64,000 bases of DNA, from the NCBI GenBank assembly GCA_001510575.1, contig LNGK01000017.1:317194-381193 (forward strand), read 5' to 3'. Under the pieces are notes generated by a model. It was not told the origin of the DNA. It did no database searches and saw only the letters and a list, made by a program, of their open reading frames with translations. The position numbers and the translations under genes were made by a program. This DNA comes from Knoxdaviesia capensis. Taxonomy: Eukaryota > Ascomycota > Sordariomycetes > Microascales > Gondwanamycetaceae. Below, piece by piece: positions 45,831-59,000 of this stretch (its first letter is position 1; every line of letters begins with the position of its first letter).

Positions 45831-47786
45831 TTAGATCAAGGTCGACGGCACATCCGAATTAGTATCCATGGCATCAACCGTGTAGGCCATCTGCGACCAC
45901 ACTCTCCAGTGCACGATTCCGACGTGGGTAAGACGGGTGGCCATATCGGTAATGGCCACGTCCATGCGCACATCTCGGGTTTCGGTGTCGTGGCCGTCGG
46001 GGATGCGGCTAGGGATAAAGGTGCGGTTGCCAGTGGCGGCGGCGAACAGGGCCACGCCGGTCAGATTGCGGAACTCCTTCATGCGCTTGAACACTTCAAC
46101 GGAGAGCTTCTCCAGGAATGCGTTCTCGACCTCCTCGTACAGCTGGCCCGGGGGCGCGGCAAAGTAGGTCGACAGCTTGGCCTCGAAAGCCGGGAGCATT
46201 TCCATCGGGGCGTTTGTCGAGCGCAGAATCTGCAGGGCCATCGACGGGGCAAGCTGCAGCCACCGGTTTTGGTTCCGGGGCTCCGCGGGCGCCGAGTGAA
46301 GCAGCGCTACCAGCGAGTTGTACACCTTGCGGGCGTTCGCCTTGGTCTCCAGGGAGTCGGCCTGAGGGAAAAACGGCAGAGCCATCGATGAGCGAGCCGA
46401 CGACGGAGAGGATCCGGCGCAGCTAGCGGCCCAGGACGACGGACGGGATGAAGGCGCCGAGGGGGGAGTGTTAAAGTTGAACGCATCCGAGGTTTGGGAC
46501 GCTCCAAAGTGTAAGTTCGGGTCCTCCTGAACCTGCGAGCAAGTGTGCGACACCCGCTCCAAGTCTTCGTACACGCGCATGCAGACCTCGAGGTTAACAA
46601 TATCAAGCATTTCTCCCCGCAGCTTCAGAATGCGCTCCTCGTCGAAGAGGAAGGTGTTAGGGATGCTCAGCTCCGAGACCGACGGCATTATTAGTCGAGA
46701 GAAAGCCTCGAAGAAAACGGCCATGGGGCCAAGCGCCTGGGGAACGCCCATGCTGGGGTCTGACAGGGCCGACGAGAAACGGACCTGCGCCAGACTGTAC
46801 CAGCGGCGGGCAGGCTTGATGTCGAGCTTTCCGGAAGAAATCTTCTTAAAAAAGTACCGTTGCTCAAAATGGACCGTGTCTTCGATCAGAACGGGCCTCA
46901 GGCACCGAATCTGGTGGTTGGCGACGTCCAGCTTCATGGCCTCCAGCACGCTCAGAAGGCTGCGCATGCCTTGGACAAGTTCTCCCACATCGTTTGTGCG
47001 GTTTCCGTTGCTCAGCTGGGCGTACATCTCGTCGACCCACTCATCACGCATGGGAGCGCAATGTGACTTCAGGACCTTTGACAACCACGACGCCAGTTTC
47101 TCAAGGTCGGCAATACCACGGTTGAATTGCTGCATCAAGAGTTCGATATTGAGGCCCTCGTCGAGATAGGCACGGTCACGCTGCGGAACCAGGGTCTGGA
47201 TGATCTCCTTCACGGCCTTGAGGAGCGCGGGGAGACACCATTCGGAATCCATGCCATGCTTGGCTTGGAAACCTTCACGGTCGGTCGCAAACTGTATTAG
47301 TTGATCCAGGAGGACGTTCCAGAACAGGTTAGCCTTGTCTTGCTTCCGGCGGCCCTTTTCGCCCTCCAGGTTGGGCCGGAAATGCAACTCGGGATCGAAG
47401 TTGATGTCGTGACGGAGTTTGGGGTTGTGGATAATCTTGGCGACATCCAGCTCGCTGAGAGTCGACTTGGTGACAGGGGGCTCAACAGGACGATAAGCCT
47501 TGGGCACGCGGGCATGGATGTGTGAAGAGATGGGGACGTGAGTCGTCATGGTGTGGTCTTCCGAAGGAGGAGAAGCCGCGTCGGTGCTGGACGGCGGAGA
47601 GTCATATCGTCTAGGAAGTTCCTGGGCCGGTTGCACAAACTTGCTCTTATCTTCGTCTGTGGACTTTTGCATCGACGTTTCGACTTTCGGCTCCGGTATC
47701 GACTCGGACTTAGCCTTTGTTTGCGGCTGGGAACTGCAGTGTCTCGAGTTCTCGAGGCCACCGCCGGCGCCTTCCTCGGTAGTCAT
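45831..47786 (-). CDS. sok1: Sok1 / T-complex protein 11 family protein
   Basis: A single coding exon gives 651 residues, starting at the ATG in the context GCCGCCATGACTACC. The open frame extends 58 codons further upstream but has no ATG there. After a Ser/Pro/Lys-rich N-terminus comes the fungal TCP11 signature: LDVAKIIHNPKLRHDINFDP, LHFRPNLEGEKGRRKQDKAN and LFWNVLLDQL. It continues with a helical domain including SEWCLPALLKAVKEIIQTLV and the C-terminal VHWRVWSQMAYTVDAMDTNS. Yeast Sok1 was found as a suppressor of loss of cAMP-dependent kinase, and mammalian TCP11 acts in sperm cAMP signalling, so a link to PKA signalling is the family expectation. A Ser/Pro/Ala-rich insert lies at about 440-485. 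A probable 5' UTR intron (47891-48159) has donor GTGAGT, branch GCTAAC and acceptor CTCACAG. Confidence 0.9.
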   Translation of the reverse strand: MTTEEGAGGGLENSRHCSSQPQTKAKSESIPEPKVETSMQKSTDEDKSKFVQPAQELPRRYDSPPSSTDAASPPSEDHTMTTHVPISSHIHARVPKAYRPVEPPVTKSTLSELDVAKIIHNPKLRHDINFDPELHFRPNLEGEKGRRKQDKANLFWNVLLDQLIQFATDREGFQAKHGMDSEWCLPALLKAVKEIIQTLVPQRDRAYLDEGLNIELLMQQFNRGIADLEKLASWLSKVLKSHCAPMRDEWVDEMYAQLSNGNRTNDVGELVQGMRSLLSVLEAMKLDVANHQIRCLRPVLIEDTVHFEQRYFFKKISSGKLDIKPARRWYSLAQVRFSSALSDPSMGVPQALGPMAVFFEAFSRLIMPSVSELSIPNTFLFDEERILKLRGEMLDIVNLEVCMRVYEDLERVSHTCSQVQEDPNLHFGASQTSDAFNFNTPPSAPSSRPSSWAASCAGSSPSSARSSMALPFFPQADSLETKANARKVYNSLVALLHSAPAEPRNQNRWLQLAPSMALQILRSTNAPMEMLPAFEAKLSTYFAAPPGQLYEEVENAFLEKLSVEVFKRMKEFRNLTGVALFAAATGNRTFIPSRIPDGHDTETRDVRMDVAITDMATRLTHVGIVHWRVWSQMAYTVDAMDTNSDVPSTLI

Positions 47787-48900
47787 GGCGGCGGTTGGAA
47801 GATTTAAAAGGGGGCGTTTCTTTTCGCTGTGACCGGACGAGAGTACCAGGGGTTTAGCGGACCTGGCGAGTTTCCGGAACAAGTCTGTCGCTGTGAGCCG
47901 GAAAGAGAAAAATCGCTTCGATGGTGTTGGGGTTAGCGGGTTATACCGATAGACAGGCACAATAATTCACAACGGTGAGTGACAGAGGAAGAGAGGAAGA
48001 GGGAAGAGTTATTGAAGAGAGACGAGGGTGAGGAAATTGTGCGAAGAGGCCGGATGGTGATTTCTGAGACAAGAAGCTTTTCATGCCGTATGATCGGTAA
48101 TCACGGAGAGAAAACAAAACAGTAGTGGAAAGGAAGAGAAAGTCATGGTAGTCACTCACGTCAAGATGCAGGAAAGGGAGACGGAATCGAAAGACGTGGC
48201 AATATCGTCTGTAATCGGGCGACCAAAGGTGTGGTGGGTGCCGGCACAGTCGATATGCGTCAATAGGCGAGTCGTCGGTAAAAAGGAGACGAAAAAAAGA
48301 TATGTTTTGGGGGGGGTTGAACTCGGTATTCAACGATATCGGAAGCGGGTAGAGAAGCCGGCTGTGGGAGTTTGGCCGAACAAAACCGAAGTCAAATAAC
48401 TGCAGAAAAGCGGAAACGTGTCGTCGGAGTCGAGTGAGTCGAGTCGCAGGAAGAAAGAAAGAAAAGTTGAGGGAAAGGGCGACGCTGAAAAGGAAGAAGA
48501 AAAAAGGAAGGAAGTTTGCGGTTAGAATATAGAGAGAGGAAAGAGGAAAGCGAAAGGTGGAAAATTACGTCGAAGGCAGGAAAAGGAGAAGAATTGACGA
48601 AAAGAGAGTTAAGAAATAAATAAAAATGAGAAAGGAAGCAAGATTTGGGGGGTGTGGGCAGAGGAAATATTATATGAAGTCTGGGGGGGCAAAAGCCATT
48701 TATTTACCTGGGGGCAGTGTGAGTGCACTGTAGCGGACGTGGCGTACGTGGACGTATGAGGGAGTTTAAAACGAAGAGAGGGAAAAAGAGAAAAGGAAGA
48801 GGAAGAAGAAGAAGGAAAAAAAGGGAGCGTGGCAAAGAAGAAGAAAAAACCCAGAAAGCGGTCGAGGTCACTCAGGTCAGTGTGCACGGCGGCGAGGTTT
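47787..48900 (-). promoter_or_regulatory. 5' leader and promoter of the Sok1 gene
   Basis: Minus-strand C/T-rich sequence upstream of the start at 47786. A candidate leader intron spans 47891-48159. If it is spliced, the frame meets a TGA just upstream of the junction, which supports the ATG at 47786. Plus-strand frames in this A/G-rich stretch are composition artefacts. Confidence 0.5.
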
Positions 48901-51900
48901 GGGTTCCGAACACATTAAGATTCCTGGTGAGTGGGTGCGGCGTTTTAGGTGTTGTCGCTAACGGGGGGGGCAGTTTTGGGCGCTGGGTTGGGTTGAGAAT
49001 GGCGCCTGAACAAGGGGAAGAAGCACACAGTCCAAAAGGGTGGAAACTGTGGAAGACGATGACCCGCGCGAGAGGGACGAGGAAGAGACGACGAGAGAGA
49101 GATTGACAAACAGGCGAGACCGGGGGGTGTGTGAGTGGCTCTCGGGTTCGCAGGAGGTCAAGTCACCAGGGGTGGGCAACAAACCGGCGGATATAGTGCA
49201 GGCTATTAAGTTCACTGTTTCGAGTAAGTATAGATGTTGGATATGCAGCAGCAGGCCTGACTGTGTGTGCGTGTGTGGGAACGGGACCTACCACCGCAAA
49301 AAGAAACGACGAAAAAAAAAAAGGAGTGTCCGGGCTAGGGTCGCGCAGGGACAGTCTGGCTTGGTATGGTGGTACTGTTAGTTTCTCTCAATTCATTGGG
49401 AACATGACGAAAGGGCAAAGCGCAATATAGGGCGAACATAGTGGTTAGTATTGATTGGGCACGCTTGGCTAGAGGACCCTTTTTCATACCAATGCCGTAC
49501 CATACCACTTGGACTCTCGGCCGTAGTGACGATTTGCCAGCCAGCCATGCATTTTGGCCTCAGGAAATCTCGTAACGGTGTGGGAAGGGGGACAGAGCTA
49601 AACTTACGGCGGTCCCGCGTTATTGAACGATTTAGTGTCGCAGGCAGGAAAACTTGACAAAGAATCTGAAGAAATCCTTCAGGACTTAATCGCCAGAAAT
49701 CCGACCGAAACGTGACGAAGGCGCATTAACACACAAGAAAAAAGGGGGGGTTCACAAGGAAACTGAAAGGATGCCGAAAAAAGAATTAAAGGGATTTTAT
49801 TTTCAATGGAAACCTATTGACGACGAAACATAGACACAATCAACCGGTGGTGATAATTGTGTGAATGGTGGAGGAAACTGGGCAGAAGAAAGGAAGAAGA
49901 AGAGAAGGGAAGAAAGAGGGAAAGAAAAAAGAGAAACAGGATCAGGGACAGGAACATAGAGGAAAGAAAAGACGGGAGAGAAGAAAATGAATAAGACACA
50001 ATCCAGAAGGGAAGGAAGCGCCTCTCTCAGCGATGCGGGAAGGAGGGCCAAAGACGGCAAAAGCAAGAAAATGTCACCAGTTGGTGAGGAAGGCACGACC
50101 CAGATCGGTCTGTGTCGGCCGTCAGAAACAGCAGGAGGCCCAGTTGGTTAAGCCGGGTGGTTCCTTCCCTGAACGCCAGCTTAACGCCCTCACACGGCGA
50201 CTTCACTTTGTGACGAGGGCACGAACCGAACATCCAGGAAGGAGCATCGCCAGCCAGCAGCCCAAGGGCAGGAGCGACCGGCCAACACAAAATCCGATCA
50301 TAAAAAAAACAAAAAATCAAAATCAAAAAAATGTTCTACTACTTTTGGAGCATTATACGATATGGCGGTACTTGTAAAGGACCTGCATTATTCACAGTCT
50401 GGAAAATGGATAATCTGGCGGTGACCGGCTGGGACAGCCGAGAGAAGGAGTGCCGGCTTGGGTTGTGAGAATGTGTGCACACCAGGTGCTAGGGGTGGTT
50501 TTTTTTCTTTCTGTTTTAATTCTCACAGAACACGCATGCATGTTGCATCAGCGTTGCAGGAGCTGAGAAGAACAAGAACAAGAACAAGACGTAGGTCCTG
50601 GACCGAGCAAAGCAGCGAATGAGGACGAGCAAAACGCAGGTATACCGGGGGCGCGCCAGTGGTGTGTCAGAGCCAAAAAGAGGCCAGCCACATTGCTGGG
50701 ATCTTCGTCTGTTCAATCACCAGCGATCAAGCGAAGTTGGGCTGGGGCGTGGTGGTCCAGCCAGCCCGGATGAAATCTTTGGGCCCGGCCGTGTTTGCTA
50801 GTGGTGGTGGTGAGGCCCAAAGTGTGAAAATAATAGGTGGTTGACTATTGGAGTGCCAACATCGGACACAAAAGGTCGTGTGAGATCGGCGTTTAGAGTG
50901 CAAGGTCTGGAGGTTCGTATTGATATTGCAGCTGGTGCTCGAATACTCGGAACTGGGCATATTGTTCGTAGGACACGAGCAGAAAGACAGAGGAAAGTGC
51001 ACGAAGAGAGTCCTAGAAATACGCTCAGCGGGAAGGGAATAGTTAACTACCTGATATCGGAAGCAGTGAGGTCTTCAATATCTGATCATGAACAATACCT
51101 GCCACTCATACATAAAGTCAGTCGCACAATCACGTCCACGTGACTCGGCTATGTCACAGGCGCAGGTCTTAGGTAGACTTGTGATTCCTTTATGTTTTGC
51201 GCTTAGATCCAAGTGCATGCTCCAGACCCGCTCTTCATTAATAAAAAAAAATGTTTGGCTTAGGTCTGAGGTGATCATACCCGTCCTAAGCTGACCTCTC
51301 TCTTTTTATTCAAGATCGCCGTGCACTAGAAAACTGGGCGTCGTTAATTGGAACGGGGGCCCGCAGCCGTCCGAAAAATATATATATATATATATTGTTT
51401 TTTTCTGGATCGATATACTCTTCCTTGGACGGTCATGCCATCCATATTGGTAGCACCCGGATGCATTAAGTGTGTGTGGTGCCCATGCGTATCGGGTTCC
51501 GTGGTGGGGAGACCTGCGTTTCCCATGGTTTTGGGCGATTCTCTCGTGTCTCCAACATGCTTTGACTTTTTTTGCGAGACAGAGATCGCGAAGGGGAATA
51601 AAACGACAAGAAGAGAAAAAGTTCCTTGGTTGTTGGCAACTGGTGATCCACGATCCCGAAATTTGTCAACCCGTGTTAGCTGAGTCTGAGGCCAATCAGC
51701 GCGGTCAATTTCTCTCAGCCAGCCAAAAGAAACGCAAGGAAAGGCATCCCGCCCAGGGGTCCCTATCAAATCACAGCTGTACAGGGAGGAAAACAGGTTT
51801 CGTGCCTTTACCATCGAGGGTGGTGCGCATTGGGTGAGAAGAGACAGAGAGAGAGAGAGAGAGGCTTGCCAATATATTGGCATATTCTCTGGGAGGGGGG

Positions 51901-52963
51901 TCCGATCATAAGGAGACACATTCCTCGTATCCCGTCCACCCCTCAAGCCCCAAAAAACACGCTCTCGCCTGTTTGCCTGTTATTCGCGGCGAGTTCGTAT
52001 TTCAAGCACACTCGTACTGCACTTACCGTACCGCACATAAGGTGCATGCACCATGGACAGGAGACAAACATGTTCAAGCTCTCATGCCTGGTGTGTGGGT
52101 GTGATCATGCAGACTGGGCCACCACCACCACCACCACCATACCGTCGTGGACTAGTGGTAGGTGCCGGCTAAGACAAATCTGTAAGGGATCAACGGGTTT
52201 GACGGGAGGAAGACGGCTGGTGGTGTTTGCTTTTTTTTCATTCATGTGTTTTTTTTTTCTCGGCTCTGCTCAGCTTCAGAGATAACAGGCCGCCCAAGGA
52301 AGATGGTTGGCTCGCAAAACGAAGAGCAGAAAAACCAAAAGGAAAAAAAGCCAGGAGAGTGTGTGATTGGAGCGATGCATCATGCACCCTCTTCCAACAT
52401 TGCATATGCATCAAGTCAGTGCGAGGCAAAAGAAAAAAAGAAACGGCGAAGGCAAAAACGGTTGCTTGGTATCACAGTCATCCGCAAATGGTTGGTCGAG
52501 ATATAGGACTGGCCTATATGGGGCGTCCATTAATCTCTCTCGCCGGATGGATGGAGTCTGTGTGTTTTGTGGTATGGTATGGTGGTCTCGCTTCACTTAT
52601 CTGTATCCATCTCGGTGCAGATTTCCCTTTCCCCTATACGCCGGTTTAGGCCCAGTCCAGCTAGATCCAGTCCGTTCACCGGAATACCATACCACATCCA
52701 TATCGGCATCCCTTTATTACTATTATTTTAGATCCTCAAGTTTCTTTCTTTTTTTCGACTGTTCTCATAGGCTCTTGGTCATTCCAGCCAAGGCGGGCTG
52801 GCCATTTATTACTATTTTATTTTAATTTTTTCAACCCATCTCGAGAGTGTCGTCTGCCCTCTTTTGGTTGAGGACCCCCCGTTGACACGCACGGCTAGAG
52901 AGATCCACGACAAGACGACAAGAAAAGCCAACACCCGCCGGATTGTTGTGTCGTCGTCGTCCG

Positions 52964-52996
52964 CTTCTTCTTCTTCTTCTTCTTCTTCTTCTTCTT
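52964..52996. repeat. (CTT)n microsatellite
   Basis: About 11 CTT units. They give a poly-Ser, poly-Leu or poly-Glu string depending on frame, which explains the low-complexity frames reported here. Confidence 0.85.
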
Positions 52997-53566
52997 TTGT
53001 TCTCTCGTACCAGAGCAAGGAAATTCATGCCGGCTGGACCCTGTTCAACCTACAAGCAAAACACAAACAACGAACCTCCGCCGATTTTTTTTCTTCCTTT
53101 TTTTTTTCTTTTCCCAACGGCGATCGCCCAGAACGGTGAGAGTGAAGAGGTTTGTGCCAGGTCAAAACACGCCAGCCCAGCGCGCCGCCCCTCCCCCAAG
53201 CCTGGTTTCTGTATTTGGGAGGTTTGGGGCTGGCATGGTAGGCAGGGTCTTACAATGTTGGGGGAGTGTAAGACAAAAACACATGACAAGCAGTGGCTGC
53301 ATTTCTTTTTATATCTCTTTTCTGCTCACTCTTCAGTTTTCGGGAGGTGTAAAGATTTCAATTGTAGTTATGTACATTTTTATTTTTGGGGTATTAGTCT
53401 CGTTTTATGTGCTCTTCTTTTTATCCTTCTCGTCCTTCCTACTTAGGGATGTCGAACGAACATGTAACATGCAAAAAAGCCCAGCCCAGCTTCAAACACC
53501 CGCTTCGACACTCGGAAAATTCATGGAACGACTGGGCCAGGCTGTGTGGCCCGCCGAGCCCTGGCA

Positions 53567-53607
53567 TGGTGGTGGTGGTGGTGGTGGTGGTGGTGGTGGT
53601 GGTGGTG
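53567..53607. repeat. (TGG)n microsatellite
   Basis: About 13 TGG units, read as poly-Gly or poly-Val on the plus strand and poly-Pro or poly-Thr on the minus strand. G-rich runs of this kind can form G-quadruplexes in principle. Confidence 0.85.
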
Positions 53608-56044
53608 CTCCTCTGAACAGGACTCCTGCGCACGTATCAATGTCGGAAGCCGTAGTCCGTAACATCTCACACTTCGTGCACTCCACGCATCAGGAATCAC
53701 ACATATCGTGGCTGTATCGCTAATATTCCCTTATCCACCGGGTCCCAGGGTCAAGTCCGGGGGTCCGGGTCGGATGCGGTTCCCGATATACTTACTATCC
53801 AGACAGAGGAGCGGTCTCTCGCGTTTGGGCTTCATACGCTTACCAGACGAACCCAAAGGTGAGAGGCATTCTCGCTCGGGAAAGGCCTTTGCGCGTGGTC
53901 GGGCGAAGAGATCCAAGAGCAAGACGACTAGTGACAAGTAAGTGGCTGTGAGTGTTTTTTTTGTCCCCTTCCTCTTGGGATCACCCCTTCACGGCTTTTG
54001 TTGGCCGCTGACTGGTCACAGTGATGCGGTGGCGTAAGGATCAGGGTTGGTCGATATGGATGCAGGCTGCTCAACTACGCCACTTACGATGAAGCAGTGG
54101 ACGGACAGACAAGACAGAAGAACAGTCACAAACACACAGAACAGAAAAGGGGGGAAAGTGGTCTGGGTCTCACCGTTTGTATTTCCCACTAATGCACACT
54201 CTCTAACACGCAGTCACCGACTATGGAAAACTGGACACCACTCGAGAGAGGCCTGGCCGCGTATTGAAGATACCCAGCACTCTGCCACACACTTGCTGGA
54301 ACAGGAAATCTTCAGCGGGGACGGTGATGGCGTCGAATTGGTGCCGGACGCCGGGCTTCACCTCCTTTTTTGTGCTCGCGGTTGTTACCCTACCGTATCT
54401 ATATGGCTCCGCCCCTAGAAGGAGCGCAAGATGCAGCCATACAAAAACCACGACCACAGAGACCGGCAGACCCTTGGGTGCTGGTGTTATGGCTCAGTCA
54501 GGCTCGCGGTGACACACGCAAGTGAGGCACACCACGTCGCCGTCCACACACAAAATATGAAAGAAAAAGAAATACCCGAGACGAGTCAGGCTGTGTGTGT
54601 GGTGGGGTGTCCGGACAGAGTCGCGAAGGAATGAACAGCACAAGACACACATACGCATTGTTCGTTGGGTTCTGCATCCTCGGTCTGTCTTGTGCCCAAG
54701 TGCATGCACATGTGTCCAACTACCCAAAGAGACGAGTAAGAGAGACTTGTGTGTGAGGATTGCACACTACCGACGGTATAATCCACATTTGTTTTTTTTT
54801 CTTTCTTTTGACCGCCTCTTGGTCTCGTGGCTGATACGCGTGGTTTGGTCTGTGTCTCTTGTATCCTCTCTTTTTTTTTCCTTATCTTTCCTAAGCTGCA
54901 TTGCCAACACCATCCGACATGGCCAGAAAAGAAAAGAAGACAGAGAATGAAAAAGAGCGCCGTGCACACGCCTCATATGCTGCTTCACGCCTTTTTGTTT
55001 GCCCACAATAAGCGGTTCCATGGCGAAACCACATGACAGAGCCAAAAAGCCCCCAAGGAAAATGCTAAAACCTGCCACACGCACATAACGTCAAATCAAA
55101 ATGAGTGATGTGCGGATGCGGTGAAGGAGGAAGGACGCTCGGGATCACCACCACCCACCATCATTCATCCACAGGATAATAATAATAATCAAAAAAAAAA
55201 GTAATAAGAATACTTACATCATTACCTTCGCGTTCTGGCGTGGCTCGGTTCCGACGACGAATCGAGATCTCAGTCCCCCGTCCCCTTATCCCCCCACCAC
55301 CACCAGCAAGCAGAAAGACATTCTTGAAGGGGGGGACAGGCAAACAAAGTTCGTTTGGAGTCCCTTTTTTCTTTTTCGGCCGGAGAATGAACGAGCACCT
55401 TGTACGGTAAACACCACCGAACCTACCCGCCGCCCCTGATCACCCGAGATATATGGATTCTGTGGATGCGGATGTACCTCGCGCTGCGATCCACACGGAG
55501 ATGATACAAGAGGAGGGCGAGCGTACTAGGTCACGATCCGCGTTCGTTTTGCTCTCTGCCCTGCGCCGTGGATTGCGGGATGGGGTCATATGAGCGGCCA
55601 CAGGGAATGGATACACTTCCGCAGACCACCTGGGTATGTACTGTACATGCATATTTTCAGACATAGACTTCTACGCCTTGACAAACACCGCCGGCCAGGC
55701 ATTCCTGGACTTCTGTAAGGGTCTGGGCTAGTTGCAAACCCGATATCGCAGCCGCCGCCGCCTCCAACGTTTTGCTGGTGTCCACCGATAGAACTCAGGT
55801 GGTCGGGGAGGTAGGCCGGGCTGTCTTTCCAGGCACGGCTGGTCCTTTTTTTTTTCTTTTTTCCCTTTTTTCTTTCTTTTTTTTCGTTCAGCTGCCACTG
55901 CCTATAAGGCCTCTTCCTCCTGTTGATGCTTCAAGGCAGGCTAATGTTAAAAGGCCCGCGCCAACGGTACTCGGAACGCCGGTGCGTGGTGCGTGGACGG
56001 TATGTGGTCTTGTGCCAGCCATCATCTTGTTTTTTTTTTTTTTT

Positions 56045-56094
56045 NNNNNNNNNNNNNNNNNNNNNNNNNNNNNNNNNNNNNNNNNNNNNNNNNN
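56045..56094. other. Assembly gap (50 N)
   Basis: A run of exactly 50 N flanked by poly-T on the left and eight G on the right. A round number suggests a gap of arbitrary placeholder size. Confidence 1.
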
Positions 56095-59000
56095 GGGGGG
56101 GGACACAGTACGCTATGGTCTGGCTTAATCCGGCTTTGGTTGGCGCTTGGCCGGGGGGGGAGGCCGACAATGGAAACTAGAAATGCCGTCAGTGCCGGGA
56201 CGGACTGGCCGGATGGAGCACAAGTCTGCGCCTGTCTGCTGTGCGTTCCAGCGCAGTGTCACTCTCTGGAGGGCTAGTGAGGCGCTGGAAGAACAACTGA
56301 TTCCAGATTACAGCAGTTCTTAGTGGGACACCTTCAGCGGCCTTATACGCGAACTTGATAACAAATTACAGTAGGCTCATCATCACCACGCCTATCAGGA
56401 ATTTGGAAAATAGCGACTTACACGAACACGCAATTGCACATATATGATGGCTGTTGGCTTTTTTTTTAAAAAGGTTTGGCGTGATGTTGACGACATCATC
56501 ATACAGGCCTTTCTAGATTCCCGCTGGTGTCGACCACGGATATCCAAACCCGCCAGGATAGTTCTTGACTCCAAAGTCCGTCGTCTATGTGGTCGTGAAG
56601 CTGTCAGCCAAGATCATGAGCTTTGGCCGCCTGACATAACCTCTATGCATTCTTCGACTCTTCACGAGAGCAAAAAAACGCGCCAATGACGATGGTGATG
56701 CTGATGATGTCGTCTGGCATGGATATCTCGCGGGCTCCGGATTATGTCTGCGTCTGGCCTTACCAGATCGATCTGCGATCACTCCACTGCGTTCCAGAAC
56801 CCAAATTCACTCACTCACTCTCGGACCCCCCAGAAGACCCAAAAATGTCAAATACAGCATGTCTAACCCGAACCCCCGAGTGTGTGTTGGCATGGGTATC
56901 ACCAGATCGGAGATTTGACATCTTCCGGTGATTGCGACGCAAACCCGGTTTGTTCGGCGAAGGGTGTGTTTCTCCTTTTCCATCCCGCGCTGTCCTCGGT
57001 GGGTGAGTATCAGATGAGCAAATACATGTGCTTGCTTTCCCTTTCTCTCCCACAAACAAACCCAAACACCCCTCATTCGAGAGTCCTGATGGTGAAGGGC
57101 GAGGTCAATCGGAAGGTTTGCTCTTGCAGGTACTTTGATGCCGTCTGCAAGAAAAATAACAGGGAAGGCAAACAGATTGGGGTCTGGTTGCTGTCCCAAT
57201 CAGGCCTCACAGGAGGCCATACAAGAGCCCGCGCTGTGGCTTTCGTGGATTTTGAGAGCAGGACAGCTTCCCTAGATGGAGATCGGGGAAACTACCTTGA
57301 CAACAGCCCTTTTTTGGAGGTTCATCTGTCTCTATTATATACCATATCCGAACTTGGGGGACTCTTCCCCGTTCGGGGTTTGAGGGGAGGAGTACGTGGT
57401 GATTAATTGTCCCGATTTGGGGAAGAGGCATGAAAAGGGACATAGTCGGCGGTCAAGGAAGACAGACAGACACTCCAAAAGAAGAAAACAAAATCTCACT
57501 GCCTCCCTAACAGGTCTTGATGTCCAATGTTTGCTTTCCGTGTGTGGTGGTGGACCGACGTCGTCACCACCAGTCTTGTCTTTCGTCATACCTGTCTGTC
57601 TGCTATCTGCCCCCTCCGAGAGGCTTCCCGTTCCCACGGACACGCCACCCCTGTCTATCTAGTAGAGTATTTGCTTTCCTCTCCCCAAGATCAAGGCCTT
57701 TTTTTTATGCATGGTCCAGCGAGCCGGTGGAAACACGGGCGCTGAGAATTGGTACATTACATGAAGGTTGCAGGTCCTCAACACCACCACCGAATCCATT
57801 GGACAACGAACGGCGGCAACTTTTTTTTCGCCCATGGCCGGCCTTAGCACCTGTTCAGCAATGCATGCACGGACGGGGCTAGATTTTGGTGTGTGTGTTT
57901 GTGTGTGTGTGTGGCTTGAAGTATATTCGGTGCGGCTGGCCGTCGATTGCTACTGTAGTAAAAGATGAGGTTGTTCTCATCCCCCCCTTTTTTTTCTGAC
58001 CTCTTCGTTGTGCTTGTGCCATTAGAGGGCAATCGGGAGACCAACCAGATTAGAAAAAAATTAAGAAATAAAAACCGTCCGGGAGAGAGAGCGAGAGACA
58101 TATGGGAACATTTGCCAAACAGATTGGTATCCCTTGGTTTTGAGTACACACCTGCTTGGGATGGTCTGGAAACAAATGGAAAATCCACATAATTGTTTGT
58201 ATGCATTCCCCGACCAGGTCTCCCTCGGGCCAGCGCCGAAGGGATAGGAAGGACATTATACTATACCACTGTACAGAAACTCGCAACAGGCTGATGTCCC
58301 CTCCCGCCGAAGGGAGTCCGAGTCCGGACGTGCACGGCAGGGCGACGGGGATCCATTCTCGGAACGAAGAATACCAAAGTACTGTACAGTATGTCTCCTG
58401 GGCCTTGGCTCACAACCCCCCCCCGTCATCGAATCAAAGAAGGCGAATATGGGCCCGGGATACCTGTGGGGGCCGCAAACCGGAATTGGGGGGGAAGGGC
58501 GGTTCGGCCAGTCAAGAGAGGGACAAAGAAAATGAGACGTGTGAGATTGATTGAAGAAACACCTGAGGGTCTAGGTTTGAGAGTCCTGTTTTTGTTTTAT
58601 GCCGGGACCTTCGGGCTCACCTGAGCGGTTGTCATGAGAGTGAAATAGTTACGAGGAGATACGTAAGGGGTAGGGTTGTGGACTGGTGGTGGGTTGTGGT
58701 GGACGCGCTTCCAGACTGAGGGAGCAGTGGTGTTCCGGATGCGAAAATGTATGGATGGGAGATTATAGGGATACCGTCCCTTCAAGGAGACCGAGAGAGG
58801 ATCATCAGCTGGGGGAAACAGCCGACGAGGAGAGGGACGTCGGGACTGATGCTCAGTGGCTGCTCACCATCCGTTCGTCTTCATGTCAGCTCTACGACCC
58901 TTTGTTCTTTTTTTTAATAATATATATATATATATATATATATATTGTTCTCCTTCTTAGGGCCCGTTGTTCACTGGGCAGCCGGCCGCTCTTTGGGTCT

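Larger units (their letters stand above)
48901..56044. other. Gene-poor region, left part
   Basis: More than 7 kb with only short frames that switch strand and phase and carry no motif. Simple repeats are frequent: (CCA)n near 52120, (CTT)n at 52964-52996 and (TGG)n at 53567-53607. No RNA gene, transposase motif or terminal repeat was recognised. Confidence 0.5.

Noticed and set aside
50140..50215. Sequence starting like a tRNA (CCCAGTTGGTTAAGC)
   Set aside because: The D-arm resemblance is not followed by an anticodon or T arm that pairs.
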